Shown here piece after piece: positions 15,832-25,422 of a stretch of DNA of 48,475 nt. Each line of letters begins with the position of its first letter. Position 1 is the first letter of the stretch. The position numbers were made by a program, and so were the translations under genes. Source of the DNA: Actinoallomurus spadix (GTDB lineage Bacteria > Actinomycetota > Actinomycetes > Streptosporangiales > Streptosporangiaceae); the NCBI RefSeq assembly GCF_024055725.1, contig NZ_JAMXMX010000039.1:1-48475 (forward strand), in the 5' to 3' direction. Under the pieces are notes generated by a model, which ran no database searches, had not been told where the DNA came from, and saw nothing but the letters and a program-made list of their open reading frames with translations.

Positions 15832-17031
15832 ATGCGTGGACTTGCCATCGCCGTGGTCGGCGCGGTCGCCCTCACCGGCGCCTCCTCGCCGGCCCGGCCG
15901 GCCTCGTCGGCGTCCCTCGCGGCCCGGTCGCTACCACCGGGGACCGTTCCGGCGCTCGCCCTGCGGCCGTCCGCCGTCTTCAACGTCCCCTCCGGGTCGG
16001 CGGCCGAACAGAACGCCATCGCCCACCACGTGAACCAGCTGACGGCCGGTGCTCCCCGGGGCGCGCTGATCCGCATCGCGGTGTTCATGTTCACGTCGCC
16101 GGCGTTCGCCCGGACCCTGATCGACGCCAAGCGGCGCGGCGCGCACGTCCAGTTGGTCGTGGACGCGAGCACCCGCGACAACGACGCGTACCGCCGCGTC
16201 GAGCGGGCGCTGGGCACCAGCCGCAAACGCTCATCGTGGGTGGTGGCCTGCCACGAGGGCTGCGTCGGCGACACGATCATGCATAACAAGTTCTTCCTGT
16301 TCTCCCGCACCGGGCGGACGAGGAACGTCGTCGTGCAGTCCTCGGCCAACCTGACGACCCGCAACCGCGTCAACGCCTGGAACAACGCCTTCACGATCAG
16401 CGACGCGCGCCTCTACCGGGCGTACGGCCGCTACTTCTCCGCGCTGGCCGCCCGGCACCACGAGCGGGACCACTACCGGGTGACCCGCAGTGGGCGCGTC
16501 ACGGCCTACACCTTCCCCCGCGCGGGCGACTCGCCCCGGACCGACACCCTGTACGGACTGCTCAAGAAGGTCGGCTGCGGGGGCGGCACGTCGGTGCACG
16601 TCACGACGTTCAACCTGAGCCGTACGGACGTCGCCGAGCGGCTCTGGGCACTGTCCCACCAGGGCTGCGACGTCCGGGTCATCTACACGAATCTGAGCGC
16701 CCGGGCCCGCGACATCCTGCAGCGGGAGGACGGGCCGGAGCTGCTGAACAGCCACTACCTGTACGTCGACGCGGAGACCGGAGACGAGATCGACGCCTTC
16801 GCCCACTCCAAGTACGTCCTGATCGACGGGGCGTACGCCGGGCGGTCCCGGAAGGTCGTCATCACCGGCAGCCCGAACTACACCGAGCCGGCGCTGCGGC
16901 ACAACGACGAGACGATGATCAGTATCGAGGGGGCGGACATCCACGGCGCCTACGAGCGCAACTTCACCCGGCTCTGGGAGGCCGCCCAGTCCCACTACCA
17001 GCTGCGGGGCAGCGTGCCGGACCCCGGATGA
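15832..17031 (+). CDS. Secreted phospholipase D-like protein
   Basis: 399 residues with an N-terminal signal peptide (MRGLAIAVVGAVALTGASSP, cleavage probably near the AAR/ASSASLA region). Two PLD half-domains are visible. The first HKD-type motif starts at H151 (HNKFFLFSRTG) and the second at H325 (HSKYVLIDGAYAG), each followed by a strand and Ser/Asn (SSANLT; GSPNYTEP). Both catalytic His/Lys pairs are present, so it is probably an active phosphodiesterase acting outside the cell, on phospholipid or nucleic acid. GGAGAAG lies 8 bases before the ATG. A hairpin terminator follows. The 183 bases upstream contain no other gene. Confidence 0.9.
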   Translation: MRGLAIAVVGAVALTGASSPARPASSASLAARSLPPGTVPALALRPSAVFNVPSGSAAEQNAIAHHVNQLTAGAPRGALIRIAVFMFTSPAFARTLIDAKRRGAHVQLVVDASTRDNDAYRRVERALGTSRKRSSWVVACHEGCVGDTIMHNKFFLFSRTGRTRNVVVQSSANLTTRNRVNAWNNAFTISDARLYRAYGRYFSALAARHHERDHYRVTRSGRVTAYTFPRAGDSPRTDTLYGLLKKVGCGGGTSVHVTTFNLSRTDVAERLWALSHQGCDVRVIYTNLSARARDILQREDGPELLNSHYLYVDAETGDEIDAFAHSKYVLIDGAYAGRSRKVVITGSPNYTEPALRHNDETMISIEGADIHGAYERNFTRLWEAAQSHYQLRGSVPDPG

Positions 17032-17045
17032 TCCGGCGAGAGCCC

Positions 17046-17086
17046 GCTTCGGAGGTCGCTTCCCCGGAACGTCCGACCTCCGAAGC
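17046..17086. terminator. Bidirectional hairpin terminator
   Basis: GCTTCGGAGGTCG (17046-17058), 15-base loop, CGACCTCCGAAGC (17074-17086): a perfect 13-bp stem between the convergent PLD-like gene and the exporter ATPase gene. Confidence 0.85.
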
Positions 17087-17095
17087 GAGCCGTGA

Positions 17096-17923
17096 TCACT
17101 TCCCGGTGGCCTCGACGTAGGCGTCGACGACCGTGTCGGTGTCACCGTCCATGACCAGCCGACCCTCGTCCACCCACAGGACCCGGTTGCACATCTCCCG
17201 GATCGAGTCGAGCTGGTGGGCGACGAGGAAGACCGCGCCGGCCTCCTTGCGTAGCTCGTCGATCTTGGCCTTGCTCTTGCGCCGGAACTTCGCGTCGCCG
17301 GTGGCCAGGGCTTCGTCGATCAGCAGCACGTCGTGGGACTTCGCCGCGGCGATCGCGAACCGCAGCCGCGAGCCCATGCCGGAGGAGTACGCCCGCATCG
17401 GCAGCTGGATGAAGCCGTCCTTGAGCCCGGCGAACTTCACGACCTCGTCGTACTTCGCCTTGACCTCGTCCGGGCCCATGCCCATCGCGAGGCAGCCGAG
17501 CACGATGTTGCGCTCGCCGGTCAGGTCGTTCATCAGCGCGGCGTTGACGCCGAGCAGCGACGGCTGGCCCGCGGTGTAGACGCCGCCCTGCTGCGGTGGC
17601 AGCAGCCCGGCGATCGCCTTCAGCAGCGTGGACTTGCCCGACCCGTTGGTGCCGATGACGCCGACCGCGTCGCCCTTGTAGGCGACGAAGGACATCCCGC
17701 GGATCGCGTGGACCTCCTTCATCGACGGGCGGTTCTGCCGGCGCACGATGCGCATCAGGGCGTTGTTGGCGTTGCCCTTCCCGCCCGCGCCGTACACGCG
17801 GTAGATGATGTGCAGGTCGTCGACGACGACGATCGGCTCGCGGTTCGGGTCGATCACCACGGGGGGAGCCGATCCGTCGGGCGCTGAGGACACCTTGACC
17901 TTCTCCTTGACGGCGTCAGCCAC
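17096..17923 (-). CDS. Polysaccharide/teichoic acid ABC exporter ATP-binding protein (Wzt/TagH-like)
   Basis: 275-residue ABC ATPase that would power export of a lipid-linked cell-surface glycan. Walker A is GTNGSGKST (about 91-99), the signature is YSSGMGSRLRFAIAAA, Walker B is VLLIDEALATGD, and the switch His is in FLVAHQLDSI. The N-terminal DDLHIIYRVYGAGG and the long segment before Walker A (VRRQNRPSMKEVHAIRGMSF) are typical of the TagH/RfbE group. It has no extra C-terminal sugar-binding domain, unlike long Wzt proteins. It overlaps the permease stop by 8 bases, so the pair is coupled. The resemblance is to mycobacterial galactan exporters, but the substrate is unproven. Confidence 0.92.
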   Translation of the reverse strand: MADAVKEKVKVSSAPDGSAPPVVIDPNREPIVVVDDLHIIYRVYGAGGKGNANNALMRIVRRQNRPSMKEVHAIRGMSFVAYKGDAVGVIGTNGSGKSTLLKAIAGLLPPQQGGVYTAGQPSLLGVNAALMNDLTGERNIVLGCLAMGMGPDEVKAKYDEVVKFAGLKDGFIQLPMRAYSSGMGSRLRFAIAAAKSHDVLLIDEALATGDAKFRRKSKAKIDELRKEAGAVFLVAHQLDSIREMCNRVLWVDEGRLVMDGDTDTVVDAYVEATGK

Positions 17924-18965
17924 GGCCGTACCTCTCCTCCGCGCGGTGGAAGTACCAGAAGCCCACCGCGAAGGCGACGACGGCCCAGCCCACGGCGTAG
18001 ATCCAGATCATGTGGTTGGTCGAGACCAGCTCGGAGTGCATCTTGCAGGCGTTCGCCGCCTTGACGAGCTGCTTGTGGGTGGTGCCGCCGGCCGCGCACT
18101 GCTCGGCGTACTTCACCGTCATCGTGTGCAGGTCGTGGCGGTAGGAGCCCATCAGCGCGCGGCGGGACAGCTCGACGTACACCGACCCGGGGTTGGCCTC
18201 CATGATCCGCATGGCCCACGTCGGGACCTTCGACGCCAGGGCGTACATCGAGAACATGATCCCGGAGAAGTAGAGCCAGGTCCGGAGGACGAACGGCAGC
18301 AACTGGCTGAGGTCCGGGACGAACGCGCCGATCCGCGCGACCACGAGGCTGACGCCGATGTTGAACATCAGCTGCAGCAGGAGGATCGGGATGATGAGGA
18401 TCCACTGCCAGGTGGGCCACTCCTGGAACCCGAGCATGATCACCAGCAGCACGCCCATCGCGGCGAACAGCTGCTGCAGCTCCACGATCGTGTAGGAGAA
18501 CGGCAGCGTGGCCCGCGGGAAGTGCAGCGCCCTGATCAGCGACATGCTGGTCTGGACCGACTTCGCACCCGACGTCACCGACCGCTGGGTGAAGTGGAAG
18601 AGGAAGATGCCGGTCACCAGGAATGGGATGTACTTGGTCACGTCCCCGCTCCGGCCCAGCAGCAGACCGAAGATCAGGTAATAGACCAGCGCGTTCAGCA
18701 GGGGAGTGAGCACCTGCCACAGCTGGCCGAGACGAGATTCGGTGTACATCGCGACGCTCTTGGCGGAGGCGAACGCCCAAATGAAGTGGCGTCGCTGCCA
18801 GAGCTGTCGGATGTACTCACCGATGGGGGGACGAGCGGCGCTCTGTTTGAGCCCATGGCGCGCGGCGAACTCGGCCAGCGGGGGGTTCCCGTTCATGTGA
18901 GGGGGCTCCGCGATCGTGCTGACCTGCCCGCCACCCGAGGCTCCGAGCCGTTCCGGGTGACTCAT
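17916..18965 (-). CDS. Polysaccharide/teichoic acid ABC exporter permease (Wzm/TagG-like)
   Basis: 349-residue ABC-2 type permease with six predicted transmembrane helices. The cytoplasmic N-terminal region ends in REYIRQLWQRRHFIW-like sequence (IGEYIRQLWQRRHFIWAF) and SRLGQLWQVLTPLLNALVYY, the family's typical entry to helix 1. A loop before the last helix has two cysteines (AEQCAAGG and NACKMH), possibly disulfide-bonded outside. ATG at 18965 is chosen because TAGGCT lies 7 bases before it (leaderless type). ATG at 18896 (MNGNPPLAEF) with GGAG about 9 bases upstream is the alternative. It partners the overlapping ATPase. Confidence 0.9.
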   Translation of the reverse strand: MSHPERLGASGGGQVSTIAEPPHMNGNPPLAEFAARHGLKQSAARPPIGEYIRQLWQRRHFIWAFASAKSVAMYTESRLGQLWQVLTPLLNALVYYLIFGLLLGRSGDVTKYIPFLVTGIFLFHFTQRSVTSGAKSVQTSMSLIRALHFPRATLPFSYTIVELQQLFAAMGVLLVIMLGFQEWPTWQWILIIPILLLQLMFNIGVSLVVARIGAFVPDLSQLLPFVLRTWLYFSGIMFSMYALASKVPTWAMRIMEANPGSVYVELSRRALMGSYRHDLHTMTVKYAEQCAAGGTTHKQLVKAANACKMHSELVSTNHMIWIYAVGWAVVAFAVGFWYFHRAEERYGRG

Positions 18966-18972
18966 GCGGAGC

Positions 18973-18978
18973 AGCCTA
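18973..18978 (-). promoter_or_regulatory. -10 box for a leaderless exporter mRNA
   Basis: On the minus strand TAGGCT is followed by 7 bases and then ATG at 18965. No Shine-Dalgarno site lies between. It sits in a 109-bp gap shared with the divergent PAP2/lipid kinase gene. Confidence 0.45.
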
Positions 18979-19074
18979 TTGCAGACGGGCGTCCGGGAAC
19001 GACCAACCGCCGGATGCGATGCCAACAATCCGATCATCGGCGTGATCCGAGGCGTAACGGGGATACACCGCTGC

Positions 19075-20619
19075 ATGCCCCTGTTGAATCGAGCGAGAGA
19101 GCTGGACCAGCGCGCTTTCGACGCGGTCGCGGCGGCCAAGCTGCCCGGGCTCGAATACGTCCTCCCGCGCCTCTCGAGAATCGCGAACCATTCGGTGCTG
19201 TGGGGCGGCGTCGCCGGGACGCTCGCCCTCACCAGGCGGCCGCGGATGCGCCGGGCGGCGCTGCGCGGAGCCATCGCCATCGGCCTGGCCAGCCCGCTGG
19301 CCAACATCGTGGGCAAGCAGGCGTTCCGGCGCCCCCGCCCGCTGATCGAGCTGTTCACGCACCCGGCCCGCCCCCGCGTCACCCGGGCGGGCGTCACCCT
19401 CATCCCCTCGATCCGCTCCCCGTGGCGGCTGCCGACGTCCCCGTCCTTCCCGTCGGGCCACTCGGCGTCGGCCGCGGCCTTCGCCACGGCGGTGGCCATG
19501 GAGGCCCCGGCGGCCGTGGCGGTCCCGGTGGGGGTCACCGCCGCCGCGGTGGCCTTCTCCCGGATCTACACGGGCGCGCACTACCCGGGCGACGTGCTCG
19601 CCGGGCTGGCCCTGGGCACCGTGGCCGGCCTCGGCACCCGCCTGCTGTGGCCCACCCTGCCCGGCCCGGCGAGTTCACGCTGGTCCAAGCCGGTGGAGAC
19701 GGTCCGCGGCATCACGGAGGACGGCAAGGGCGTCGTCATGGTGGTGAACCCGGGCGCCGGCGCGAACGCCGGCGGCAGGGACCTGACCCGCGCCCTCAAG
19801 GAGCGTCTCCCGGCCGCGGAGATCATCGAGGCGGGCGGCGACCTCGAGACGACGCTGAAGGACGCCGCCGGGCGCGCGGCGGTGCTCGGCGCCTGCGGCG
19901 GCGACGGCACGATCCGGGCCGCGGCGGCCGCGGCCCTCGACCACCGCGTTCCCCTGCTGGTGATCCCCGGCGGCACGCTCAACCACTTCGCCCGCGCGCT
20001 CGGCATCGAGACGGTCGCGGACGCGATCGCGGCGTACCGGACCGGGTGCGTCGCGCGGGTCGACGTCGGCCGTGCCGGTGCGGAGATCTTCCTCAACACC
20101 GCGAGCTTCGGCGCCTACACCGAACTCGTCCAGCGGCGGGAGCGGCTGGAGGGGCGGCTGGGCAAGTGGCCCGCCCTCGCCGTGGCCGCCGTCCGCGTGC
20201 TCCGGCACACCGAACCGGCGGACGTGTACGTCGACGGCCACCGCCGGCGCGTGTGGTTCGCGTTCATCGGCAACGGCCGGTACGGCGCCCGTGGGGTGAC
20301 CCCGACCTGGCGGGCGCGGCTCGACGACGGAGTGCTCGACATCCGGCTCATCGGCGCCCGGCGCCACATCAGCCGGACCCGCGCCGTCGCCGCCCTGCTG
20401 GTCGGGCACCTGCGGCTGGTGCCGGACTACAGCGCCTGGTCGGCCGGCAAGCTCGAACTGCGGGGCGCCGACGGCCCGCTGCGGCTGACCCGGGACGGCG
20501 AGGTCGGCGCCGCCGAGGGCACCGTGACCGTGACCAAGGACCCCGCCGCCCTCGCCGTCTTCGTGCCCCCGGCGACGGCCGCCGCCTCCGCCAAGGCGAC
20601 GACCGGCCGGATCCACTGA
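19075..20619 (+). CDS. Bifunctional PAP2 phosphatase / diacylglycerol kinase-family protein
   Basis: 514-residue fusion. The N-terminal half (about 1-205) is a membrane PAP2 phosphatase with the three motifs KQAFRRPRP, PSFPSGHSASAAAFA and SRIYTGAHYPGDVLAG, whose His and Arg residues form the active site. The C-terminal half (about 220-510) is a DAGK catalytic domain: VVMVVNPGAGANAGG, CGGDGTIRAAA (the GGDGT nucleotide motif) and IPGGTLNHFARALGI. Such fusions are known in actinomycetes and may convert lipid phosphates and their alcohols in opposite directions. ATG at 19075 has no clear ribosome site. It is divergent from the exporter genes, which use lipid-linked substrates; a functional link is possible but unproven. 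Confidence 0.92.
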   Translation: MPLLNRARELDQRAFDAVAAAKLPGLEYVLPRLSRIANHSVLWGGVAGTLALTRRPRMRRAALRGAIAIGLASPLANIVGKQAFRRPRPLIELFTHPARPRVTRAGVTLIPSIRSPWRLPTSPSFPSGHSASAAAFATAVAMEAPAAVAVPVGVTAAAVAFSRIYTGAHYPGDVLAGLALGTVAGLGTRLLWPTLPGPASSRWSKPVETVRGITEDGKGVVMVVNPGAGANAGGRDLTRALKERLPAAEIIEAGGDLETTLKDAAGRAAVLGACGGDGTIRAAAAAALDHRVPLLVIPGGTLNHFARALGIETVADAIAAYRTGCVARVDVGRAGAEIFLNTASFGAYTELVQRRERLEGRLGKWPALAVAAVRVLRHTEPADVYVDGHRRRVWFAFIGNGRYGARGVTPTWRARLDDGVLDIRLIGARRHISRTRAVAALLVGHLRLVPDYSAWSAGKLELRGADGPLRLTRDGEVGAAEGTVTVTKDPAALAVFVPPATAAASAKATTGRIH

Positions 20620-20647
20620 GAGGAGGTCTCGCACCGGCCCCGTCAGG

Positions 20648-20672
20648 GTTCACGGATGCTCTGGTCGGGTAG
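20648..20672 (+). promoter_or_regulatory. Possible sigma-B-type promoter upstream of the DUF2795 gene
   Basis: GTTC (20648-20651), 15 bases, GGGTAG (20667-20672) resembles a stress-sigma promoter, though the last base is G instead of C/T. A second element downstream, GGCGTTCC ... GGAACGCC (about 20729-20765), is an 8-bp inverted repeat that could be an operator. Confidence 0.25.
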
Positions 20673-20818
20673 GGCGGCTGGAGGGGTGGTCACGCAGAGC
20701 GACCGCCTGATTCCAGACGAGGATCTCGGGCGTTCCCCTTGCCGGGGGGGTCGGACCGGAACGCCTGCATGCCCGGGGGAGCGTCCGAGAGGGGGCTACG
20801 CGAAAGGTGAGGTCATCC

Positions 20819-21184
20819 ATGCAGCGCGAGAGCGACAAGCAGGGTACGGCCCAGGACGAGCACCTCCGGAAGGAGACCAAGAACCTCATCAGGGGGAGCG
20901 GGACGACGGAGGCCGAACGCGGTGGCACGGGCGGAGACGCCACGCCACGGCCCGCACGACCGGCACGGGGCATGTCACCCGCGGAGGTCGCCCGCCGGGC
21001 CGAGCTCAGCCGACACCTGCCGCCCAGCGAGTTCCCCGCCGACCGGGGGCGCCTCCTCGCCCACCTGCGGAGCAAGAACGCGCCCGCCTCGGTGATCGAG
21101 ACCATCTCGGGACTGCCCGAGGGCAAGGAGTTCCACACCATCGGGGACATCGTCCGTGAGATCGGCCTGCCCGCGCGCCACTGA
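20819..21184 (+). CDS. DUF2795 domain protein
   Basis: 121 residues. The first half is polar and disordered-looking (Gly/Thr/Arg/Pro-rich). The C-terminal half (about 60-118: RRAELSRHLPPSEFPADRGR, LLAHLRSKNAPASVIETI, IGDIVREIGL) is a small helical DUF2795 domain, common in actinomycetes and of unknown function. ATG at 20819 follows GGTGAGGT at a good distance. About 200 bases separate it from the PAP2/kinase gene, so it probably has its own promoter. A perfect palindrome follows it. Confidence 0.85.
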   Translation: MQRESDKQGTAQDEHLRKETKNLIRGSGTTEAERGGTGGDATPRPARPARGMSPAEVARRAELSRHLPPSEFPADRGRLLAHLRSKNAPASVIETISGLPEGKEFHTIGDIVREIGLPARH

Positions 21185-21218
21185 GACGCAGGATCGGTGA
21201 ACCCGCGCACGTCGAACC

Positions 21219-21242
21219 GGAGGCGCCCGGCCGGGCGCCTCC
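21219..21242. terminator. Perfect palindrome, likely terminator
   Basis: GGAGGCGCCCGG followed at once by CCGGGCGCCTCC: a 24-base perfect palindrome just after the DUF2795 gene. In RNA it would fold with a small apical loop taken from the stem. Confidence 0.7.
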
Positions 21243-21291
21243 TCCCTGACGGCGCCCCGGCGGGCCGGGCGTCCGGGCGTACCCTGGAACC

Positions 21292-21852
21292 ATGGCGCTG
21301 AGGACGGGCACCTACGCGCTGGGGCCGGACGCGGGACGGCTCCTGCTCCGGACGTCACGCAGCGGTGTCGGGCGCAAGGTGGGACACGACCTGACGATCG
21401 AGGTGACCCGCTGGTCCGGGGAGGCGGTGGTCGACCCGGCCGACCCCACGAGCCTGTCCGTGAACGTCGACGCGGAGGCCGACTCCCTCCGCGTGCGCGA
21501 GGGCACCGGCGGCGTCAAACCGCTGACCGACTCCGATCGCGCGGAGATCGAGAAGAACGCCCGCCAGAAGATCCTCCACGCCGCCGACCACCCCCTGATC
21601 AGCTTCCGGTCCACCGGCGCCCAGGGCTCGCCGGAGTCCTTCACCCTCACCGGGGAGCTCACGATCATGGGCCGGACCCGTCCCCTCACCGTGAGCGGCG
21701 CCGTGGAGGACGACCGGGTACGCGGCCGGGCGACCGTCGTCCAGACCGAGTGGGGCATCAAGCCGTACTCCGCCCTGCTCGGCGCCCTCAGGCTCGCCGA
21801 CGAGGTAGAGGTCGAGTTCGACCTGGCGCTCCGTACGGTCACCAGCCGTTGA
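21292..21852 (+). CDS. YceI family protein
   Basis: 186-residue YceI-like lipocalin-type beta-barrel that typically binds isoprenoid or other lipid molecules. Signatures: TYALGPDAGRLLLRT, VGHDLTIEVTRWSGE, a DSL-type segment VDADSLxVxxGxGG-like (EADSLRVREGTGG) and ITIMGRTRPL-type (LTIMGRTRPLTVSG), ending in strand VEVEFDLALR. No signal peptide, so it is a cytoplasmic member, unlike the periplasmic enterobacterial one. ATG at 21292 lacks a Shine-Dalgarno site; TACCCT lies 6 bases upstream, suggesting a leaderless mRNA. Its end overlaps the convergent NUDIX gene by 14 bases. Confidence 0.9.
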   Translation: MALRTGTYALGPDAGRLLLRTSRSGVGRKVGHDLTIEVTRWSGEAVVDPADPTSLSVNVDAEADSLRVREGTGGVKPLTDSDRAEIEKNARQKILHAADHPLISFRSTGAQGSPESFTLTGELTIMGRTRPLTVSGAVEDDRVRGRATVVQTEWGIKPYSALLGALRLADEVEVEFDLALRTVTSR

Positions 21853-22276
21853 TCGTGATGGATGTGCCGGCCAGATAGGCCCTGATACCGGCTGCCGGGT
21901 AGTCGATCGTGTTCGACGGCAGCACGACCGGATCGCACCACAGGAGCTTGCCGCACTTGTGGGGCTCGGCGTTGTACGGCTCCCCGCCCCACCGGTCGGT
22001 TGCGAAGAACAGGCCGACCCGGGCGAGATCGGGCCGCTGCCGGTGGTGGACGACGGTGGCCGGCCGCAGGTCCTCAGGGTCGATCCGGATGCCGACCTCC
22101 TCGCGGGCCTCCCGGGCGGCGCCGACGGTGACGGGCTCTCCCTCCTCGAGGTGCCCACTGGGCAGGTGGAGCATGCCGTCGCAGTATCCGGTGCCCTGAC
22201 GTTCCAGGAGGAGGATCTCGGTGCCGCGTTCGAGAATGACGTGCACGTCGATGATCGACCGGTACCGCTCTGGCAT
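21839..22276 (-). CDS. NUDIX hydrolase
   Basis: 145-residue NUDIX protein that cleaves a nucleoside diphosphate linked to another group. The full Nudix box is GHLEEGEPVTVGAAREAREE followed by VGI (about residues 39-61), matching Gx5Ex7REUxEExGU. ATG at 22276 is chosen for GGGAGGAC 3-6 bases upstream; the frame stays open further upstream without a supported start. The C-terminal SNTIDYPAAGIRAYLAG resembles actinobacterial MutT-like proteins. The substrate is unknown. The 3' end overlaps YceI by 14 bases, so the two mRNAs share antisense ends. Confidence 0.93.
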   Translation of the reverse strand: MPERYRSIIDVHVILERGTEILLLERQGTGYCDGMLHLPSGHLEEGEPVTVGAAREAREEVGIRIDPEDLRPATVVHHRQRPDLARVGLFFATDRWGGEPYNAEPHKCGKLLWCDPVVLPSNTIDYPAAGIRAYLAGTSITINGW

Positions 22277-22464
22277 GCGTCCTCCCGCGGTCAGTGGTGC
22301 GGGGGTGACCATAGTGTCCGGACGGATGCGGTGACGCGCTGAGCGAGGAAATCGGCATCGTGCCTGGCCGGAATCGAACAGGGGGATTCCGTCCGCGTTC
22401 TCCGCCGGCGCCGAGGATGTTCGAGCCTGGAGTGACGAGGATCCTCGGCGGCGACGCCGGCGGG

Positions 22465-23154
22465 TCAGCCCTTGCCGAGGGTGTTCCAGCGGGAGGGCGG
22501 CCAGACGATCACGAAGGCGCGGCCGATGACGCTGCTCACCGGGATGGTCCCGTCGTAGCCGTCCTCGAGGTGGAAGCGGGAGTCGGCGGAGTCCGACCGG
22601 TGGTCGCCCATCACCCACAGGCGGCCGGCCGGCACCTTGATCGGGCCGAAGCTCTTGTGGTCGTCCTGGTAGACGTACGGCTCGTCGAGGGGCTTGCCGT
22701 CGACCAGCACCCGGCCCCGCGCGTCACAGCACTGGACCGTCTGACCGCCGACCGCGATGACGCGCTTGACGAGGTCCTTCTCGTTCGCCTGGGGCATGCC
22801 GAACAGGCCGCCCACCCAGCTCAACCCGCGCTGCAGCGGGTTGCTCGGCTTGGCGATCCGCGTCTCCGGTTCCCAGGAGGCGGGCGCGCGGAAGACCACG
22901 ATGTCCTTCTGCCTCGGGTCGTGGAACCGGTATCCGGCCTTGTAGACGAGGATCCGGTCGCCCGTGCAGCCCGCGCAGCCGTGCAGCGTCCGCTCCATCG
23001 ACTCGGAGGGGATGAAGAACGCCTGCACCAGGAACGTCTTGATCAGCAGCGACAGCACGAGCGCGATGCCGATCAGGATGGGCAGCTCGCGGAGGAACGA
23101 CCGTTTTTTCGCGGGCTTCTTCTGCTCCGCCTTGGGCGGGGACTCGTCAGACAC
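22465..23154 (-). CDS. lepB: Signal peptidase I
   Basis: 229-residue membrane serine protease that removes signal peptides from exported proteins. A Lys-rich cytoplasmic N-terminus (to about residue 22) precedes one transmembrane helix (about 24-46), then box B FIPSESMERTL with catalytic Ser52. Box D is KDLVKRVIAVGG with general-base Lys130, and box E is MGDHRSDSADSR (His where most have Asn). CAGC (60-63) and QCCDARG are extra cysteine pairs. The GTG at 23154 is preferred: the longer open frame upstream overlaps the divergent proS promoter. TACCGT lies 6 bases before it. Actinomycetes often have several such enzymes; this is at least one. Confidence 0.93.
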   Translation of the reverse strand: MSDESPPKAEQKKPAKKRSFLRELPILIGIALVLSLLIKTFLVQAFFIPSESMERTLHGCAGCTGDRILVYKAGYRFHDPRQKDIVVFRAPASWEPETRIAKPSNPLQRGLSWVGGLFGMPQANEKDLVKRVIAVGGQTVQCCDARGRVLVDGKPLDEPYVYQDDHKSFGPIKVPAGRLWVMGDHRSDSADSRFHLEDGYDGTIPVSSVIGRAFVIVWPPSRWNTLGKG

Positions 23155-23167
23155 GCCTGTACGGTAA

Positions 23168-24745
<1,578 letters not shown>

Positions 24746-24757
24746 CCGCGAACGCAC

Positions 24758-24794
24758 AAGGAAGGCCCCGTACCTCTCGTACGGGGCCTTCCTT
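24758..24794. terminator. Bidirectional terminator after proS
   Basis: AAGGAAGGCCCCGTAC (24758-24773), loop CTCTC, GTACGGGGCCTTCCTT (24779-24794): a perfect 16-bp stem between convergent proS and the DUF6328 gene. Confidence 0.95.
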
Positions 24795-24801
24795 CGTGGT
24801 C

Positions 24802-25413
24802 TCAGTCGATGACCCTGCCGTCGTCCCGCTCGGCGCGACGCCGGTCGGCCTCCTCGCGCCGTAGTTCGCGGCGGTCGGCCTCCGCGCGCTCGGCGTCGCG
24901 CTCCTCGGCGTCCGCCTCGCGTGCCGCGTAGATCCGCCGGCGGGTCAGCATCGGCTGCACGAACCAGGCCCACCCGGCGACCAGGACGAATCCCGCCGCC
25001 GTCGCGGCCGCCAGCCCGGAGGAGAAGAACCCCTTCGCGGCGACCGCCACGGCGCTGGCCATCGAGACGGTGAGCGCCAGCGTCCCGGCGATGCCGTACC
25101 GGTTCGACCGGCTGACCAGCAGGTCCTTACGGCCGGACCGGAACAGGATCCGGTGCTGGGCGGCGGGGGCCATCAGGCAGATGGACGCGCCCGCCGCCGT
25201 GATCAGTGACAGGTAGAACACCCACTGCCCGACGTGACCGACCCGCTTGAACCCGTTGGAGAACGGCAGGGTCAGCAGGAACGCGAACAGGAACTGCACC
25301 CCGGCCACGATGACCCGCAGCCCCTGCAGCATCTCCACGAGTTCGCGGTCGAACCGCTCCCGCGGTGTCTCGTCCCGGCGCGGATCCGGCTCCTTCGTGT
25401 CGCTCGTCTCCAT
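24802..25413 (-). CDS. DUF6328 family membrane protein
   Basis: 203 residues. A charged N-terminus leads into ELVEMLQGLRVIVAGVQFLF and FAFLLTLPFSNGF (about 25-55), the signature of DUF6328 proteins. Four transmembrane helices are predicted (to about residue 155), followed by a strongly charged Arg/Glu/Asp/Ala helix (about 160-203) that should form a cytoplasmic coiled coil. ATG at 25413 lies 9 bases after the glycosyltransferase stop, so the two are probably one operon. Function unknown. The long C-terminal charged tail may be a protein-contact element. Confidence 0.85.
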   Translation of the reverse strand: METSDTKEPDPRRDETPRERFDRELVEMLQGLRVIVAGVQFLFAFLLTLPFSNGFKRVGHVGQWVFYLSLITAAGASICLMAPAAQHRILFRSGRKDLLVSRSNRYGIAGTLALTVSMASAVAVAAKGFFSSGLAAATAAGFVLVAGWAWFVQPMLTRRRIYAAREADAEERDAERAEADRRELRREEADRRRAERDDGRVID

Positions 25414-25422
25414 CGAGGGCCG

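Noticed and set aside
22361-22445. tRNA-like fragment (GTTCGATTC on the minus strand)
   Set aside because: The bases around the TTCGATT loop do not form a 5-bp T stem, and no anticodon or acceptor stem can be assembled.
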